Shown here: piece by piece, positions 18,842 through 28,410 of the stretch
How positions within the stretch are numbered: the stretch's first letter is position 1
Layout of the letters: the number at the start of each line of letters is the position of its first letter
Source of the DNA: Trichomonas tenax
Lineage: Eukaryota; Parabasalia; Trichomonadida; Trichomonadidae
Direction: 5' to 3'
DNA length: 50,156 nucleotides
Assembly (NCBI GenBank): GCA_023091735.1
Contig: JALKBU010000303.1
Coordinates: forward strand, 1 to 50,156
Notes under the pieces: model-generated
Told to the model about the DNA's origin: nothing
Database searches by the model: none
The model's input: only the letters and a program-made list of their open reading frames with translations
Made by a program: the position numbers and the translations under genes

Positions 18842-20788
18842 ATGGATCACAAGTACCCAAAGAGTGGTGCTCGTCAAGATCCTCGCAATGATCCGAATAA
18901 AGGAAGGGAACGTGCGATGTCACTTCCAGCCGCTTTGCATTATAACCAAGAAATCGCTAGATTTTCCAAATCTAAGCAATACGACCTAGCATGCGCCTCA
19001 TTTGAGAGGATGCTTCAAGTGGGAGTACCACCAGATGTCGTTACGTATAACACAATGATAAATGTTTACGTTAAAAGTCAAAGATTGTCTGATGCATTTT
19101 TATTATTCGAGGAAATGAAATTTCATGGTATAAATCCAACTATCATCACATACACGAGCTTAATAGATGGTTGTGGCAAATGTAATAATTTTTCTCACGC
19201 AATGATGTTATATGAAGACGTTAAATCAATAGGAATTGAGCTCAATATGCATTTTTTCAACGCAATTCTCAACGCTGGACTGCTAAATGGAAATCTTTAT
19301 ATTATAGACACAGTTTTGGCTGATGTTGAACGATATAATTTGCATCCAAACACAGTAACGTTTAATACACTGCTCGCTGGCTTCGCTAGGTTCGACCAAC
19401 TTCGCTTAATGAAAGGTGTCGTTGAAAAAATGATCGCGCAAAATGTCGAATTTTCGCTGGTCACACAAACAACTCTTCTTCAAGCAGCTCAATTGGTTCG
19501 CGACCAGAACGACCTTCGAATGTTCCTTGATTTACTCGATGCTGCTAAGTTTACACCCAGCAAAAATCAAGCTTCGCAAGCTGTGATGGATTTAATCAAC
19601 TCTAAACAGCTTTTGGTTGCCCACAGCCTCCTTTTAACGTTCATTAACAGAAATTGCCCGATAAACGAAGAAGTTTTCACGGCAATGTGTAGATTAGCCG
19701 GAGAATTCGGCAGTTTTAATATATTAGAGTCACTCAAAGAGATAGCACTCATATTAGATATAGATATAACAAACGATCTTCGATTAGCTTTTATTAGTAT
19801 TTTAGCAAGATTTGGTGACGCAAAATATGCGTTCGAACTTTACTCTTCTTTGGAAGAAAGACATTATTTAGTGCCCGTGGACATCAAACTTGCGCTGATA
19901 GATGCTTTGTTGAACGCTGGTGATAACAAAAATGCTCTCATTATTGTTGAGCACATATTATATGATAAACAGACAAAAGAGCCGCAGAAATCCGGCCAAT
20001 TGCTTAAGCTCTTGCTCATGAGGGATATGAATTCGGATGTATTGAAATTACATGAACAGTTTAAGCAAGAAATGATTACAATAGATTCGCAAGGTGCTGA
20101 TTGTGTTATAACGGCAATACTTCGAGTGGAAAACATAACAGAGTCAATGCTTGATTCGGTGTGTGAACTAAAACCAACGCCACCTGTTTTAGTTGCATTA
20201 GCGAGAAAGATTAAAGCGCCTTTGATAAAAAGAGTTCCTTGGTCGACGATGGTGAAAAGCAGCTTAGTTATTCCATCGCAGCAAGACAGTGTTGATATTC
20301 TTAGCGCTCTTGTGAGTAATGGAATGAATGAGCAGGCTTGGCAGGTGTTCAGTCATTATGCTAAGTGTGGTGTAGAGGCGTGCGAGCAAATAGTTAGATT
20401 GGCTTTAATGTCTTTAACAGAATGTAATGATTTTGAGCGCCTTAATTTTGTATATAATTATGCAAGAGAAGCGGAAGTTGTTGTTCCTTCCGACTTGGCA
20501 TCAAGATTACTGTTAAGTGCCATCGATGTTGGAAACGCAGCTGTCGCATTGGCAGTGAAAGATGAAATGGATATGGATGGTGTTAAACTGTCTGAAGCTG
20601 CAGATGATGCTTATCACAAGATATCAGATGTTTGCGTGTTCGAAGAATCCACGCTGCAGACACCGCAGGAAAAGCCATTAAGACCTGTTAGAGTGAGAAG
20701 AAGGAGCTCAACTTGCCCGAGAATGCACATGAATGTCGATAATGACATTTACATGCAGTTCCTTTTTGACGAGAATGATTTCATTTAA
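18842..20788 (+). CDS. pentatricopeptide repeat (PPR) protein
   Basis: A 648-residue alpha-helical repeat protein. Residues 32-206 form five tandem P-type PPR motifs of exactly 35 residues each (starting LHYNQ, VTYNTMI, ITYTSLI, HFFNAIL, VTFNTLL). The rest continues as degenerate helical hairpins to about 600. The C-terminus is basic (VRVRRRSS) then acidic. There is no DYW or SMR domain and no clear hydrogenosomal presequence; the N-terminus is polar and basic (MDHKYPKSGARQDPR). PPR proteins bind single-stranded RNA, usually in mitochondria or chloroplasts. Parabasalid hydrogenosomes have no genome, so the target must be nuclear-encoded RNA or the repeats serve another role. Confidence 0.88.
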   Translation: MDHKYPKSGARQDPRNDPNKGRERAMSLPAALHYNQEIARFSKSKQYDLACASFERMLQVGVPPDVVTYNTMINVYVKSQRLSDAFLLFEEMKFHGINPTIITYTSLIDGCGKCNNFSHAMMLYEDVKSIGIELNMHFFNAILNAGLLNGNLYIIDTVLADVERYNLHPNTVTFNTLLAGFARFDQLRLMKGVVEKMIAQNVEFSLVTQTTLLQAAQLVRDQNDLRMFLDLLDAAKFTPSKNQASQAVMDLINSKQLLVAHSLLLTFINRNCPINEEVFTAMCRLAGEFGSFNILESLKEIALILDIDITNDLRLAFISILARFGDAKYAFELYSSLEERHYLVPVDIKLALIDALLNAGDNKNALIIVEHILYDKQTKEPQKSGQLLKLLLMRDMNSDVLKLHEQFKQEMITIDSQGADCVITAILRVENITESMLDSVCELKPTPPVLVALARKIKAPLIKRVPWSTMVKSSLVIPSQQDSVDILSALVSNGMNEQAWQVFSHYAKCGVEACEQIVRLALMSLTECNDFERLNFVYNYAREAEVVVPSDLASRLLLSAIDVGNAAVALAVKDEMDMDGVKLSEAADDAYHKISDVCVFEESTLQTPQEKPLRPVRVRRRSSTCPRMHMNVDNDIYMQFLFDENDFI

Positions 20789-21253
20789 CCATGTTATTAA
20801 ATACTAGTATACTTTCCATCAAAAAATACGTTTTTATATCAAAATTTGAAATTAAGGAATCAACCAATAGCAATCAAAATTCATGATCGAATATTGATAT
20901 AATATGAAACAATATTAATAACATGTGGGATAAAAATATTTTGGGAAAATAATTTTGGACATTTGGAAAATAGGAACTTAACATATGCAAGCCCTTGCTA
21001 TTTTAATTATATACTTGGTCGAAAATACACAACTTCCATATGATATTCTATATGAGATTTTATATTTCTGCCTAAAATGTAAAAAAAAGCAACATTCCAT
21101 CAACATAAGTGACAGATATGATGTATTCTGGTAATCACAATGAATTTGTATTATGTCATGTAAAAAATTACATGGCAATGGTCAGAAATATAAAAAAGTA
21201 AATGTCAAATGGATATTTTACATGACAGAAGTCAAAATTAGACGTTTAATAAA
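20789..21253. other. intergenic region with TGACATGTAAA-type palindromes
   Basis: AT-rich. The last 100 bases before the next gene hold an inverted pair, TGTCATGTAA-AAAA-TTACATGGCA (21154-21177), and a single TTTACATGACA (21217-21227), 26 bases before the start codon. Confidence 0.6.
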
Positions 21254-22498
21254 ATGCTGAATAATGGAATCCCGATTGGTACATTTCTCGCGAAAGTGCA
21301 GTATGCAGAGTCGATGGGAAAGCTGGAGAATCAGGTCTACGACGACCCTATTCAGCCCTTTCACTTCGCTGTGCTGAAAGATACCGTAAATAACGAAAAC
21401 GAGGAGATTATGGTTTACCAGGTGTCCACATTCCCCGACATGCGCAAAATATGCATGACCTTCCACGCAATGCGTCGCTCTTTCAAGGTTCTTTTCGGTG
21501 AAGAACCGGATTATCTCGAATCAAATGGTCTCAAAGCAGTTTTCAGATTCAACAACATATGGAAGAAGCTTCTAATTATCGTCACCAACTACAAATTCCC
21601 TCAATCTTTCTTATTCGGAATGATCGATCGAATGTCTGGAACATTATCGGCACTCTTCGAAAAACCATCGTTCAAATCAGCGCAGTTCGCACGATCAGCA
21701 CTTATCTGCTTCTCTAAGAACATGAACAGCGTCAATGGTGTCCAATCAGTATTAGCCACACTTTCACAGCCTAAACCGCGAAAAGCACCACAGCAGCTGA
21801 GCAGCACAGACAAGCGCATCCTTGAGTCAGGTCCCGGACAGCTGATCATGGCCGCATGCGAAGATCCATCAATTGTTGGTTCTTGCTCTGTCTTCGTCTA
21901 CGGAAGGTGCATCTTCACGACGATGAACGACCTCAACCTGTGGATATCAGAACTCATCGTCGCAGACCAGAGAGATACGACAGAGGAGTATTTGACGATT
22001 GATGGGAGACTCTTCTGCATCGCTCGTCACGAATACACGACGATGGTCTCTATTACTGCTCCGTCACGCGGATTGGAGATCTGCTGCAAGATGCAGGTCG
22101 TCCTCATGAGACTGGACTCGAAGAATTTCATCACAAAGTTCCAGAGATCGTTCGCAAATATTTTGCCTCCTTTCGAAGGCCTTGATACACTCGTCACGAA
22201 AGGACCTTTCAAGGTATCAAATCCTCCATTTGTCTGCGCTCCTCTCTTCCAGCCTGTTTCTCTCGCTCTCCGCGCAAATGCTATTGCATCTCTGATGTAC
22301 GAGAGCTGCTCGAACGGCACAAACGGAGCACTGATCAGCTACAAGGTTGAAAAGAACAAATACAGACTCAAGTATGTCCACAAGTCGGACTCTATGGTAT
22401 TCTGGGTCTACTACGTCGCGAAGAAGAAGAAAGACAACACATTCAACCACGACAATGTCATCTCCCTTCCTCACTACTTGTCATCACTCAACAACTAA
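21254..22498 (+). CDS. MON1/CCZ1/HPS-like longin-type protein (tentative)
   Basis: A 414-residue soluble protein. The first 140 residues alternate strands and helices as in longin domains (FHFAVLKDTV..., then GLKAVFRFNNIWKKLLIIVTN followed by a long helix), and two further strand-rich regions follow (VFVYGRCIFTTMNDLNLWIS; LYIDG-like LTIDGRLFCIARHEYTTMVS; YRLKYVHKSDSMVFWVYYV). This layout matches the MON1-CCZ1/HPS1-HPS4/Fuzzy superfamily of Rab GEF subunits acting in endosome maturation. No diagnostic motif is conserved enough for certainty. Codon usage is high-GC, suggesting good expression. TGACATGTAAA-type elements sit directly upstream. Confidence 0.4.
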   Translation: MLNNGIPIGTFLAKVQYAESMGKLENQVYDDPIQPFHFAVLKDTVNNENEEIMVYQVSTFPDMRKICMTFHAMRRSFKVLFGEEPDYLESNGLKAVFRFNNIWKKLLIIVTNYKFPQSFLFGMIDRMSGTLSALFEKPSFKSAQFARSALICFSKNMNSVNGVQSVLATLSQPKPRKAPQQLSSTDKRILESGPGQLIMAACEDPSIVGSCSVFVYGRCIFTTMNDLNLWISELIVADQRDTTEEYLTIDGRLFCIARHEYTTMVSITAPSRGLEICCKMQVVLMRLDSKNFITKFQRSFANILPPFEGLDTLVTKGPFKVSNPPFVCAPLFQPVSLALRANAIASLMYESCSNGTNGALISYKVEKNKYRLKYVHKSDSMVFWVYYVAKKKKDNTFNHDNVISLPHYLSSLNN

Positions 22499-22631
22499 TA
22501 CTACTGTGTTTAAATTCTTTGTTTTCTTATCATTTCAAAATCTATTCCATTTTTTTATTTCATATCATATGAATCAGATATCAGAAGCAAATAGAAAAAA
22601 GGAGAAGATTAGAAAATAATACTAAAATCGT

Positions 22632-23975
22632 TTAGCAGCAGCCGTAAGCGAGCATGGCCTCAGCGATGCGCTTGAAGCCGGCAAGGTTAGCACCCTGGTA
22701 GAGTGGAACGTTGTACTGCTGGGAGGCAGCATGAGCAGCCTCGAAGATGGCGTGCATGATTTCCTTGAGCTTCTTGTCGACCTTCTCGGATGTCCAAGCG
22801 AGGCGGACGGAGTTCTGTGTCATTTCGAGACCAGAGACGGAAACACCACCGGCGTTAGCAGCCTTGCCTGGGCCATAGTAGATGTTCTCCTTCATGTAGA
22901 GCTCGATTGTCTCGTTTGTGGATGGCATGTTAGCACCTTCAGCAACGAGCTTGACGCCGTTCTTGACCATGACTGGAACGTGCTCTGGAAGAATTTCGTT
23001 CTGTGTAGCGCATGGAAGGCCGAGTTCGCATGGGACTTCGCAGGCCCAGATGGACTTGCCGTCGATGTACTCGTAACCCTTGAGCTCTGGGAAGAGTTCA
23101 GCGATCTTCTTGAGCTCTGTACGAACGACTTTCTTGATGTGCATGACAGCTTTGAGGTGCTCCTCTGTCATACCATCCTTGAAGATGATAGCACCATGGG
23201 AGTCGGAAACGGAGACTGGGATGGCACCGAGCTGCATGAGCTTCTGGCAGCAGTACTGGGAAACGTTGCCGGAGCCAGAAACCATAACGCGCTTGCCCTT
23301 GATCTCCTCGTTGCGAGCATGAAGCATCTCTGTGACGAAGTAGACGAGACCGTAGCCTGTAGCTTCTGGGCGGATGAGGGAGCCACCGTATGGGATGCCC
23401 TTGCCTGTAAGGACGCCCTCGAAGACGTTCTTGATGCGCTTGTACTGGCCGAACATGTAGCCGATTTCGCGAGCGCCGACACCGATATCACCAGCTGGGA
23501 CATCTGTGTTGCCACCGATGTGACGGGAGAGCTCGAGCATGAAGGACTGGCAGAACCTCATGACTTCGCCATCAGACTTGCCGGCTGGGTCGAAATCGGA
23601 ACCACCCTTGCCACCACCCATTGGGAGTGTTGTGAGGGAGTTCTTGAAGACCTGCTCGAAGCCGAGGAACTTGAGGATGGAGAGGTTAACGTTGCCACGG
23701 AAACGGCAGCCACCCTTGTATGGGCCGATGGCGGAGTTGAATTGGACACGAAAACCACGGTTGACCATCATCTCACCCTTGTCGTTGATCCATGGTACGC
23801 GGAACATGATAACACGCTCTGGTTCAACGAGGACTGGGAGGAGCTTGAGGTACTTTGGTTCCTTCTCGAGGATTGGGATGAGGGATGTAAGAACTTCTGT
23901 GACGGCCTGGATGAATTCCTTCTCATTTGGATCACGGGCCTTGACGAGTTCCAGTGTCTTCTGGACTGTTTCCAT
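22632..23975 (-). CDS. gdhA: NADP-specific glutamate dehydrogenase
   Basis: A 447-residue enzyme of the hexameric NADP-GDH class (usual length about 450). It interconverts 2-oxoglutarate plus ammonia plus NADPH and glutamate, and in trichomonads links amino-acid catabolism to ammonia release. The substrate lysines lie in GPYKGGCRF (K87) and PMGGGKGGSDFDP (K123), followed by the TDVPAGDIGVGAREIGYM block. The Rossmann part has VMVSGSGNVSQYCCQ and the C-terminus the NAGGVSVSGLEM segment. Codon usage is strongly biased to C/G-ending codons, as in abundant trichomonad proteins. A perfect initiator TCACTTT lies about 10 bases upstream of the ATG, which fixes the start. Confidence 0.97.
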   Translation of the reverse strand: METVQKTLELVKARDPNEKEFIQAVTEVLTSLIPILEKEPKYLKLLPVLVEPERVIMFRVPWINDKGEMMVNRGFRVQFNSAIGPYKGGCRFRGNVNLSILKFLGFEQVFKNSLTTLPMGGGKGGSDFDPAGKSDGEVMRFCQSFMLELSRHIGGNTDVPAGDIGVGAREIGYMFGQYKRIKNVFEGVLTGKGIPYGGSLIRPEATGYGLVYFVTEMLHARNEEIKGKRVMVSGSGNVSQYCCQKLMQLGAIPVSVSDSHGAIIFKDGMTEEHLKAVMHIKKVVRTELKKIAELFPELKGYEYIDGKSIWACEVPCELGLPCATQNEILPEHVPVMVKNGVKLVAEGANMPSTNETIELYMKENIYYGPGKAANAGGVSVSGLEMTQNSVRLAWTSEKVDKKLKEIMHAIFEAAHAASQQYNVPLYQGANLAGFKRIAEAMLAYGCC

Positions 23976-23981
23976 TGACTT

Positions 23982-23988
23982 AAAGTGA
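23982..23988 (-). promoter_or_regulatory. Inr (TCACTTT) of the GDH gene
   Basis: On the minus strand TCACTTT precedes the ATG so that A(+1) falls about 10 bases before it. Very short 5' leaders are normal in trichomonads. Confidence 0.8.
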
Positions 23989-24819
23989 ATTGAAATCTAC
24001 AGACTAAAACTTTCAGAGAAATCCTCTCAATTGAGGCGAGATGATGTGACGTGGATAACTATTTTTCATCTTTGATTTATTTTGTCTCTTTACATATAGC
24101 TAGCTTATATTTAGAACTGTGAGGTGATAACAAGAAAAATTTCAATAGTTGTAAAAATTATGAAATATCTATAATATCATGTTTAAAGTATTATTACATC
24201 CACATGAAGTGATATATTGAATTTTCAGATGATGTAAAGATTTTCGATTATGCAATAAACTATATACTAATCATAAATATGATGAAATGATGTGAATTGT
24301 CAAATTTTTGAGAGAATTCATCGTTTTTCAGAAAGTTTAAAATCGGCCAAAGCCTTTTTCCTTCATTTTCTTCATCTACATAATCTATAGGGTATGTTTT
24401 GTTGTTTTTTTTTGCTTATCGGTCAATTTTTTTATCGACGAAAATGACATTTTTAGTCTTGAGAAGCATTGCCTGGGAATAGGGGATTGTTATATGATGA
24501 AATAGTTATTTGCGAATGTACTGTCGATTACCTTTTCGTTTTATTGTTGCATTATTGAACTGAATTCACTTGACCATATGTTTTTTCTTGTTTTTCTTTA
24601 CCATTGATCTAGATTTGACAGATTAAAGTTGATTTGAGTTTCATCACCTTTCCTTTCCGATAAAATATTTCAGTAGTATATACCCATGGTTACTTGTCAT
24701 TCTAATTATGGAGGATGTATGCCAACATTTATATTTAGACTACATAATCTGTCAAATAATTTTTAAAGTTTATTTTTAAAATAATTTAATTTTTTATTCG
24801 GATAAAAGAGTAAATATAT
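23989..24819. other. AT-rich spacer between GDH and the foreign ORF
   Basis: Nothing recognisable beyond the GDH promoter at its left edge. Confidence 0.4.
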
Positions 24820-25572
24820 ATGTCGATCGTTTCACCTGAGCTTATGGAAAAATGGGGTATCAATTTATTAAAAGTTGATGATTTTTTAATTAAATCTAAT
24901 GAAAGCGTAACAAATATTGATTCAAAATATCCCTTCGAAACTGAAAAAATCGAAGACTCAGCACATATTAAACCAGAAATTTCTTCTCGTTCGGCACTTG
25001 GTGCCTTAGGACCGGAGGCACATTCAGGTCGTGGTCTAAATCCTGAATGGATTAAAGAACAATTTAGAAATGAAGATTGTGAATTAATAACTGAATATAG
25101 AGGATGTGAAAGTGAACTTATTTATAGATATAAAGGAAAAATATTTTCGATTACGTGGCATAGATGGAATAAAGGTGAAAGACCTCATAAATGTGATGAG
25201 GATGAAATAAAAATTGTTGAAAATTTAAAAGAAAACAGTGTTTCTATATATTGCATCCGTAAAGTTCCAACAAAAAGCGGAAAACGAATGAATAGAAGAA
25301 TTTATAATCCTGAATATATTAAAATGATATTTAAAAATGAAGATTGTGAAGTGTTGAATGCTGAAGAATATTTTAACGTTAAAACTAAATTAAAATATAA
25401 ATATATTGGAAATGATGAAAGATGTAAAGATAAAGATAAAATTTATAGTATATGTTTTAATAATTGGAAGTCATTAGGTATTAGAAAACATTTTAAAGAA
25501 TACGGAAAATCAACAAAATTCTTCAATGGTGAACATCAAACTAAAATCATTGATGAAGGTGATGGATTGTAA
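24820..25572 (+). CDS. virus/phage-like ORF with two zinc-finger-type DNA-binding repeats
   Basis: A 250-residue intact frame with ATG. Two related units occur: residues about 77-125 (WIKEQFRNEDCELITEYRG ... LIYRYKGKIFSITWHRWNKG) and about 166-230 (YIKMIFKNEDCEVLNAEEYF ... LKYKYIG ... YSICFNNWKS). They follow the 'EGCELL-EYKN-LKY-C-GH-F-x-W-x-G' plan of repeats common in phage and giant-virus proteins and homing-nuclease-associated domains, but most zinc cysteines are replaced. Codons are far more AT-rich than in host genes, except for a GC-rich insert at 24990-25035. No TCAYWW element is visible at the start. It is a probable laterally acquired gene; function unknown. Confidence 0.55.
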   Translation: MSIVSPELMEKWGINLLKVDDFLIKSNESVTNIDSKYPFETEKIEDSAHIKPEISSRSALGALGPEAHSGRGLNPEWIKEQFRNEDCELITEYRGCESELIYRYKGKIFSITWHRWNKGERPHKCDEDEIKIVENLKENSVSIYCIRKVPTKSGKRMNRRIYNPEYIKMIFKNEDCEVLNAEEYFNVKTKLKYKYIGNDERCKDKDKIYSICFNNWKSLGIRKHFKEYGKSTKFFNGEHQTKIIDEGDGL

Positions 25573-26010
25573 AGGTTTTTTATTTTTGCAAACCCACCTA
25601 TGACCCCATTTTTGAAGGTTTTAAGTCAATATTTCCGACAGCCTAAATAATCTAATTTTACATTTCCATAAGTTTGTAAATTTGAATGCGTTAATTAGAT
25701 TACTAGATCATACATTTGCTGTATTCGATAAAATTATTTTTTTATATTCAGACCCGATATATTTTTATTAAACCCTAATATGAAAATTTTAGAAAATTTA
25801 TTATATTTAATGATAAAACTAATAACTACAGTCCTTGTGGGGATGAATTCGCTATTTTTATTTAAAAAATTTAAAATTTTGGTTTAAATTTCGAATATCA
25901 GGCTTAATAAACTCCTTATGAACGTTTTCATTTATTTTTAATGTCGACAGTTGTTTTCACCCCTTTTTTCATCAATTTTCATGTCTTTTTTCTTCTTTTC
26001 ACTTTGGGGT
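25573..26010. other. AT-rich spacer after the virus-like ORF
   Basis: No gene. It shows a 'T-rich' composition bias on the plus strand and no internal repeat that I could detect. Confidence 0.35.
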
Positions 26011-26590
26011 GTTCTAGGACAGTGGACCGGGTCGTCAATTTTGCATTTTTGCATTTTTCCCATTTCCACCGTCGAAATTAGCATTTTAGGGTATTTTTTC
26101 ATGTAAAATCATGGTTTTTCACTATGTGTCGTGGGTCAGTAAAGAGTTTATATTTCAGTTGACAACAGACAATTGACAACATGTTTATAGCAGCGTGTAA
26201 TTACACCAAAAATGACGAATTTCGACACTTTTCACAAAAGGCAACATGTTGAAAACACGTCAAAATGACCAAAAACGACCCAAAAATAACGAATTCGCCA
26301 TGTTGCCACACTTTTTTAGATTTTTTCATGACCCAGTCCACTAGGAAACCCCGGACACACTTCCAGCCTTACTCAATCCTGTTAAATTTGAACTCCAGAA
26401 ATCGCCCACATGTCCTGGACCAGGTCACTTGGTCCACCCCCTGACAACACCCCCATTTCTGCAAGAACGGTCTGTTTTTTCACAAAAACGATACTTTTCA
26501 CGAACGTCGACGACGGAATCATTAACGTACGAAATCTTAGGGTGTCCTGGGTCAGCAACTTTAAAATAAACGTACAAAATCAAGGCCTTA
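26011..26590. repeat. noncoding region with repeated and inverted GGTCA motifs
   Basis: CTAGGACAGTGGACCGGGTCGTCA-type sequence (26014-26037) recurs inverted as TGACCCAGTCCACTAGG (26329-26345). Related copies are GTCGTGGGTCAG (26128), TGTCCTGGACCAGGTCA (26411) with an overlapping inverted half, and GTGTCCTGGGTCAGCA (26542). No frame is convincing. Composition is GC-richer than the flanks and rich in CAAAA/AACGA runs. This looks like a non-autonomous element or satellite-like piece. Confidence 0.5.
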
Positions 26591-27125
26591 AATAACCTTA
26601 AACAATAAAAAATGACCAGCTTTCACGTTGTTTTGAAGACCTCAACATTATGGGGTCATTAAATGCTTCATAAATGATGCGCGGGACGCGAGCTTGCTCG
26701 CAGCAGAGCGCCAAATGTGTGTGTATCTTGCTGCTAAATGTTGCATTATTACCAAAGATTTTGAATTCCATATCCAAAATCAATATTCTATCTTAAATAT
26801 GATGTGCAAAGCTATTAGTTCATTATGCTAATGGTGTAGCCTTTTGAGGGAGCTCAATTCTTTAACTAAAAATAGATTGAGAAATTTGATATACTTTATC
26901 TTCGCCATGTTAAGAAAATAACTATTAGCTATGTAATTCTTTGCTTTGGATAATGTATTGAAAATGATTGTAAATGTATCATCTCGATGAAGATTTATGC
27001 AGAAGTTCTATAAGATGAAAATGATTGTGTTAAGTAACGAACTATAGATTTCTGATGTAAATTTGTGATAAGTTCAGTATATTCTTATTTAAAACTGGAC
27101 TTCTACCATCGATTTTCATATCAAC
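26591..27125. other. spacer with a small GC palindrome
   Basis: GCGAGC-TT-GCTCGC at about 26689-26702 inside a GC-rich patch; otherwise AT-rich. A 61-codon minus frame over it has no ATG context I trust. Confidence 0.35.
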
Positions 27126-27200
27126 TTCATTTTCTGACATGTAAATTCACAATGATGAGGAATATGGCAAGTAGTTTTATTTTACATGACAGAAAATGAA
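27126..27200. promoter_or_regulatory. inverted TGACATGTAAA pair upstream of eL18
   Basis: TTCATTTTCTGACATGTAAA (27126-27145) and TTTACATGACAGAAAATGAA (27181-27200) are inverted copies at 19 of 20 positions, with a 35-base spacer, 131-205 bases before the eL18 start. The same core occurs upstream of at least three other genes here. Confidence 0.6.
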
Positions 27201-27317
27201 TTCTCAAATCAAATTTTGAGCCATTTTAACCTAAAGTTCAGATTAAGTATTTATAAATATTTCTGAATCAAATAAAATCAAGTGAAAATAATTTTTCTCC
27301 TCAATCGGCGGTTTTGG

Positions 27318-27327
27318 TCTCCCTTTT
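27318..27327 (+). promoter_or_regulatory. CCTTTT (M5-like) start-site motif of eL18
   Basis: CTCCCTTTTG ends just before the ATG at 27331. CCTTTY is the M5 core-promoter motif described for Trichomonas, placed at the transcription start. Confidence 0.5.
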
Positions 27328-27330
27328 GAA

Positions 27331-27891
27331 ATGGGTGTTGACCTCGACCACCGCTCTTTCCGCAAGCAGAGACAGGAGCCAAAGACACAGGATGTCCAGA
27401 TGAAGATGCTCCACAACCTTTACGCTTTCCTTGCTCGCCGTACAGGCAACGATTTCAATGCTAAGATCGCTCGCCGCCTCTGCATCTCCCGCACAAACCG
27501 CTGCCCATTCTCCCTCTCACGCCTCGCTACAGTCCTCAAGGAGAAGGATGCTGAGACAATTGCCGTCCTCGTTGCAAAGATCACAAACGATGAGCGCCTT
27601 CTTGAAGTCCCAAAGATGAAGGTTTGCGCTCTCAAGTTCTCTGAGACAGCCCGTGCCCGTATTCTCGCTGCTGGTGGCGAATGCATCACTTTCGATCAGC
27701 TCGCACAGCTCCGCCCAACAGGCGAGAAGTGCCTCCTTCTCGAGGGTGATCGCACACGCCGCCTCGTCAACAAGCACTTCGGCGCTGCCCCAGGTGACGA
27801 TAACTCTAAGACACGCCCGAAGATCGCTTCTCATGGCCGTAAGTTCGAGATGGCTCGTGGCCGCAGGAAATCAAGGTGGTACCACGCTTAA
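27331..27891 (+). CDS. RPL18: 60S ribosomal protein eL18
   Basis: A 186-residue protein of the normal eL18 length. It begins MGVDLDHRSFRKQRQEPKTQD and ends in the basic HGRKFEMARGRRKSRWYHA tail, both hallmarks of eukaryotic L18; RTNRCPFSLSRL and EGDRTRRLVNKHFGAAPG lie between. It is a structural component of the large ribosomal subunit. Codon usage is the most GC-biased of the window, fitting very high expression. A CCTTTT motif adjoins the ATG. Confidence 0.97.
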   Translation: MGVDLDHRSFRKQRQEPKTQDVQMKMLHNLYAFLARRTGNDFNAKIARRLCISRTNRCPFSLSRLATVLKEKDAETIAVLVAKITNDERLLEVPKMKVCALKFSETARARILAAGGECITFDQLAQLRPTGEKCLLLEGDRTRRLVNKHFGAAPGDDNSKTRPKIASHGRKFEMARGRRKSRWYHA

Positions 27892-28380
27892 ACAGTATGA
27901 AATTTTGCTTAAGTACATTTATAAAATAAGATTTACAAAAACTCGTTTAATTTCATCCAAGTTCTCAACAAATCGACTTACAAAGCTTAATTCTACAAAT
28001 TTCAAATATATTTTGTATGGCCATCAAATAATCTAACGATAATATATACATTTATTTACATTTCTATATAATGCTATGATAGCGCATTGATGTTATTCTA
28101 TAATTTTGATAATAATTTTTCATTTTATTTTTTGATATATTTTGCATGAATCATAAAGCATAGCTATCTGCTGCAGCTAATGTACCTTCAGAAAACAAAC
28201 GATTGCCCGTCCCTACACATGCTGCAATCAAAAAGAAATGCAAATCAAAAAATATTTGTCATGCAAATTTACATGTCAAGGATATAGATTTTTGATAAAA
28301 GTTTATATTGTATTGCAAAAAGTGAAGCATACATATATCACTTGTGAATTTTAAGATAAAATACGTAATCAAAGATTTTG
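27892..28380. other. intergenic region with a TGACATGTAAA palindrome
   Basis: AT-rich. TTGTCATGCAAA-TTTACATGTCAA (28256-28279) is a near-perfect palindrome of the recurrent motif, 131-155 bases before the ubiquilin start. Confidence 0.6.
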
Positions 28381-28389
28381 TCACTTTTG
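28381..28389 (+). promoter_or_regulatory. Inr (TCACTTTTG) of the ubiquilin gene
   Basis: TCACTTTTG places A(+1) at 28383, 28 bases before the ATG at 28411. This excludes the in-frame TTG at 28378 as a start. Confidence 0.75.
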
Positions 28390-28410
28390 TCCGGCCTAAC
28401 AAACTTTAAC

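Noticed and set aside
22731..23978. A 415-codon plus-strand frame opposite glutamate dehydrogenase
   Set aside because: It is the antisense shadow of the high-GC GDH gene; its Leu/Asp/Glu-rich composition is what mirrored biased codons produce.
26679..26720. A tRNA or small structured RNA at the GC palindrome
   Set aside because: The GCGAGC/GCTCGC stem stands alone; no cloverleaf, A box or B box could be found around it.
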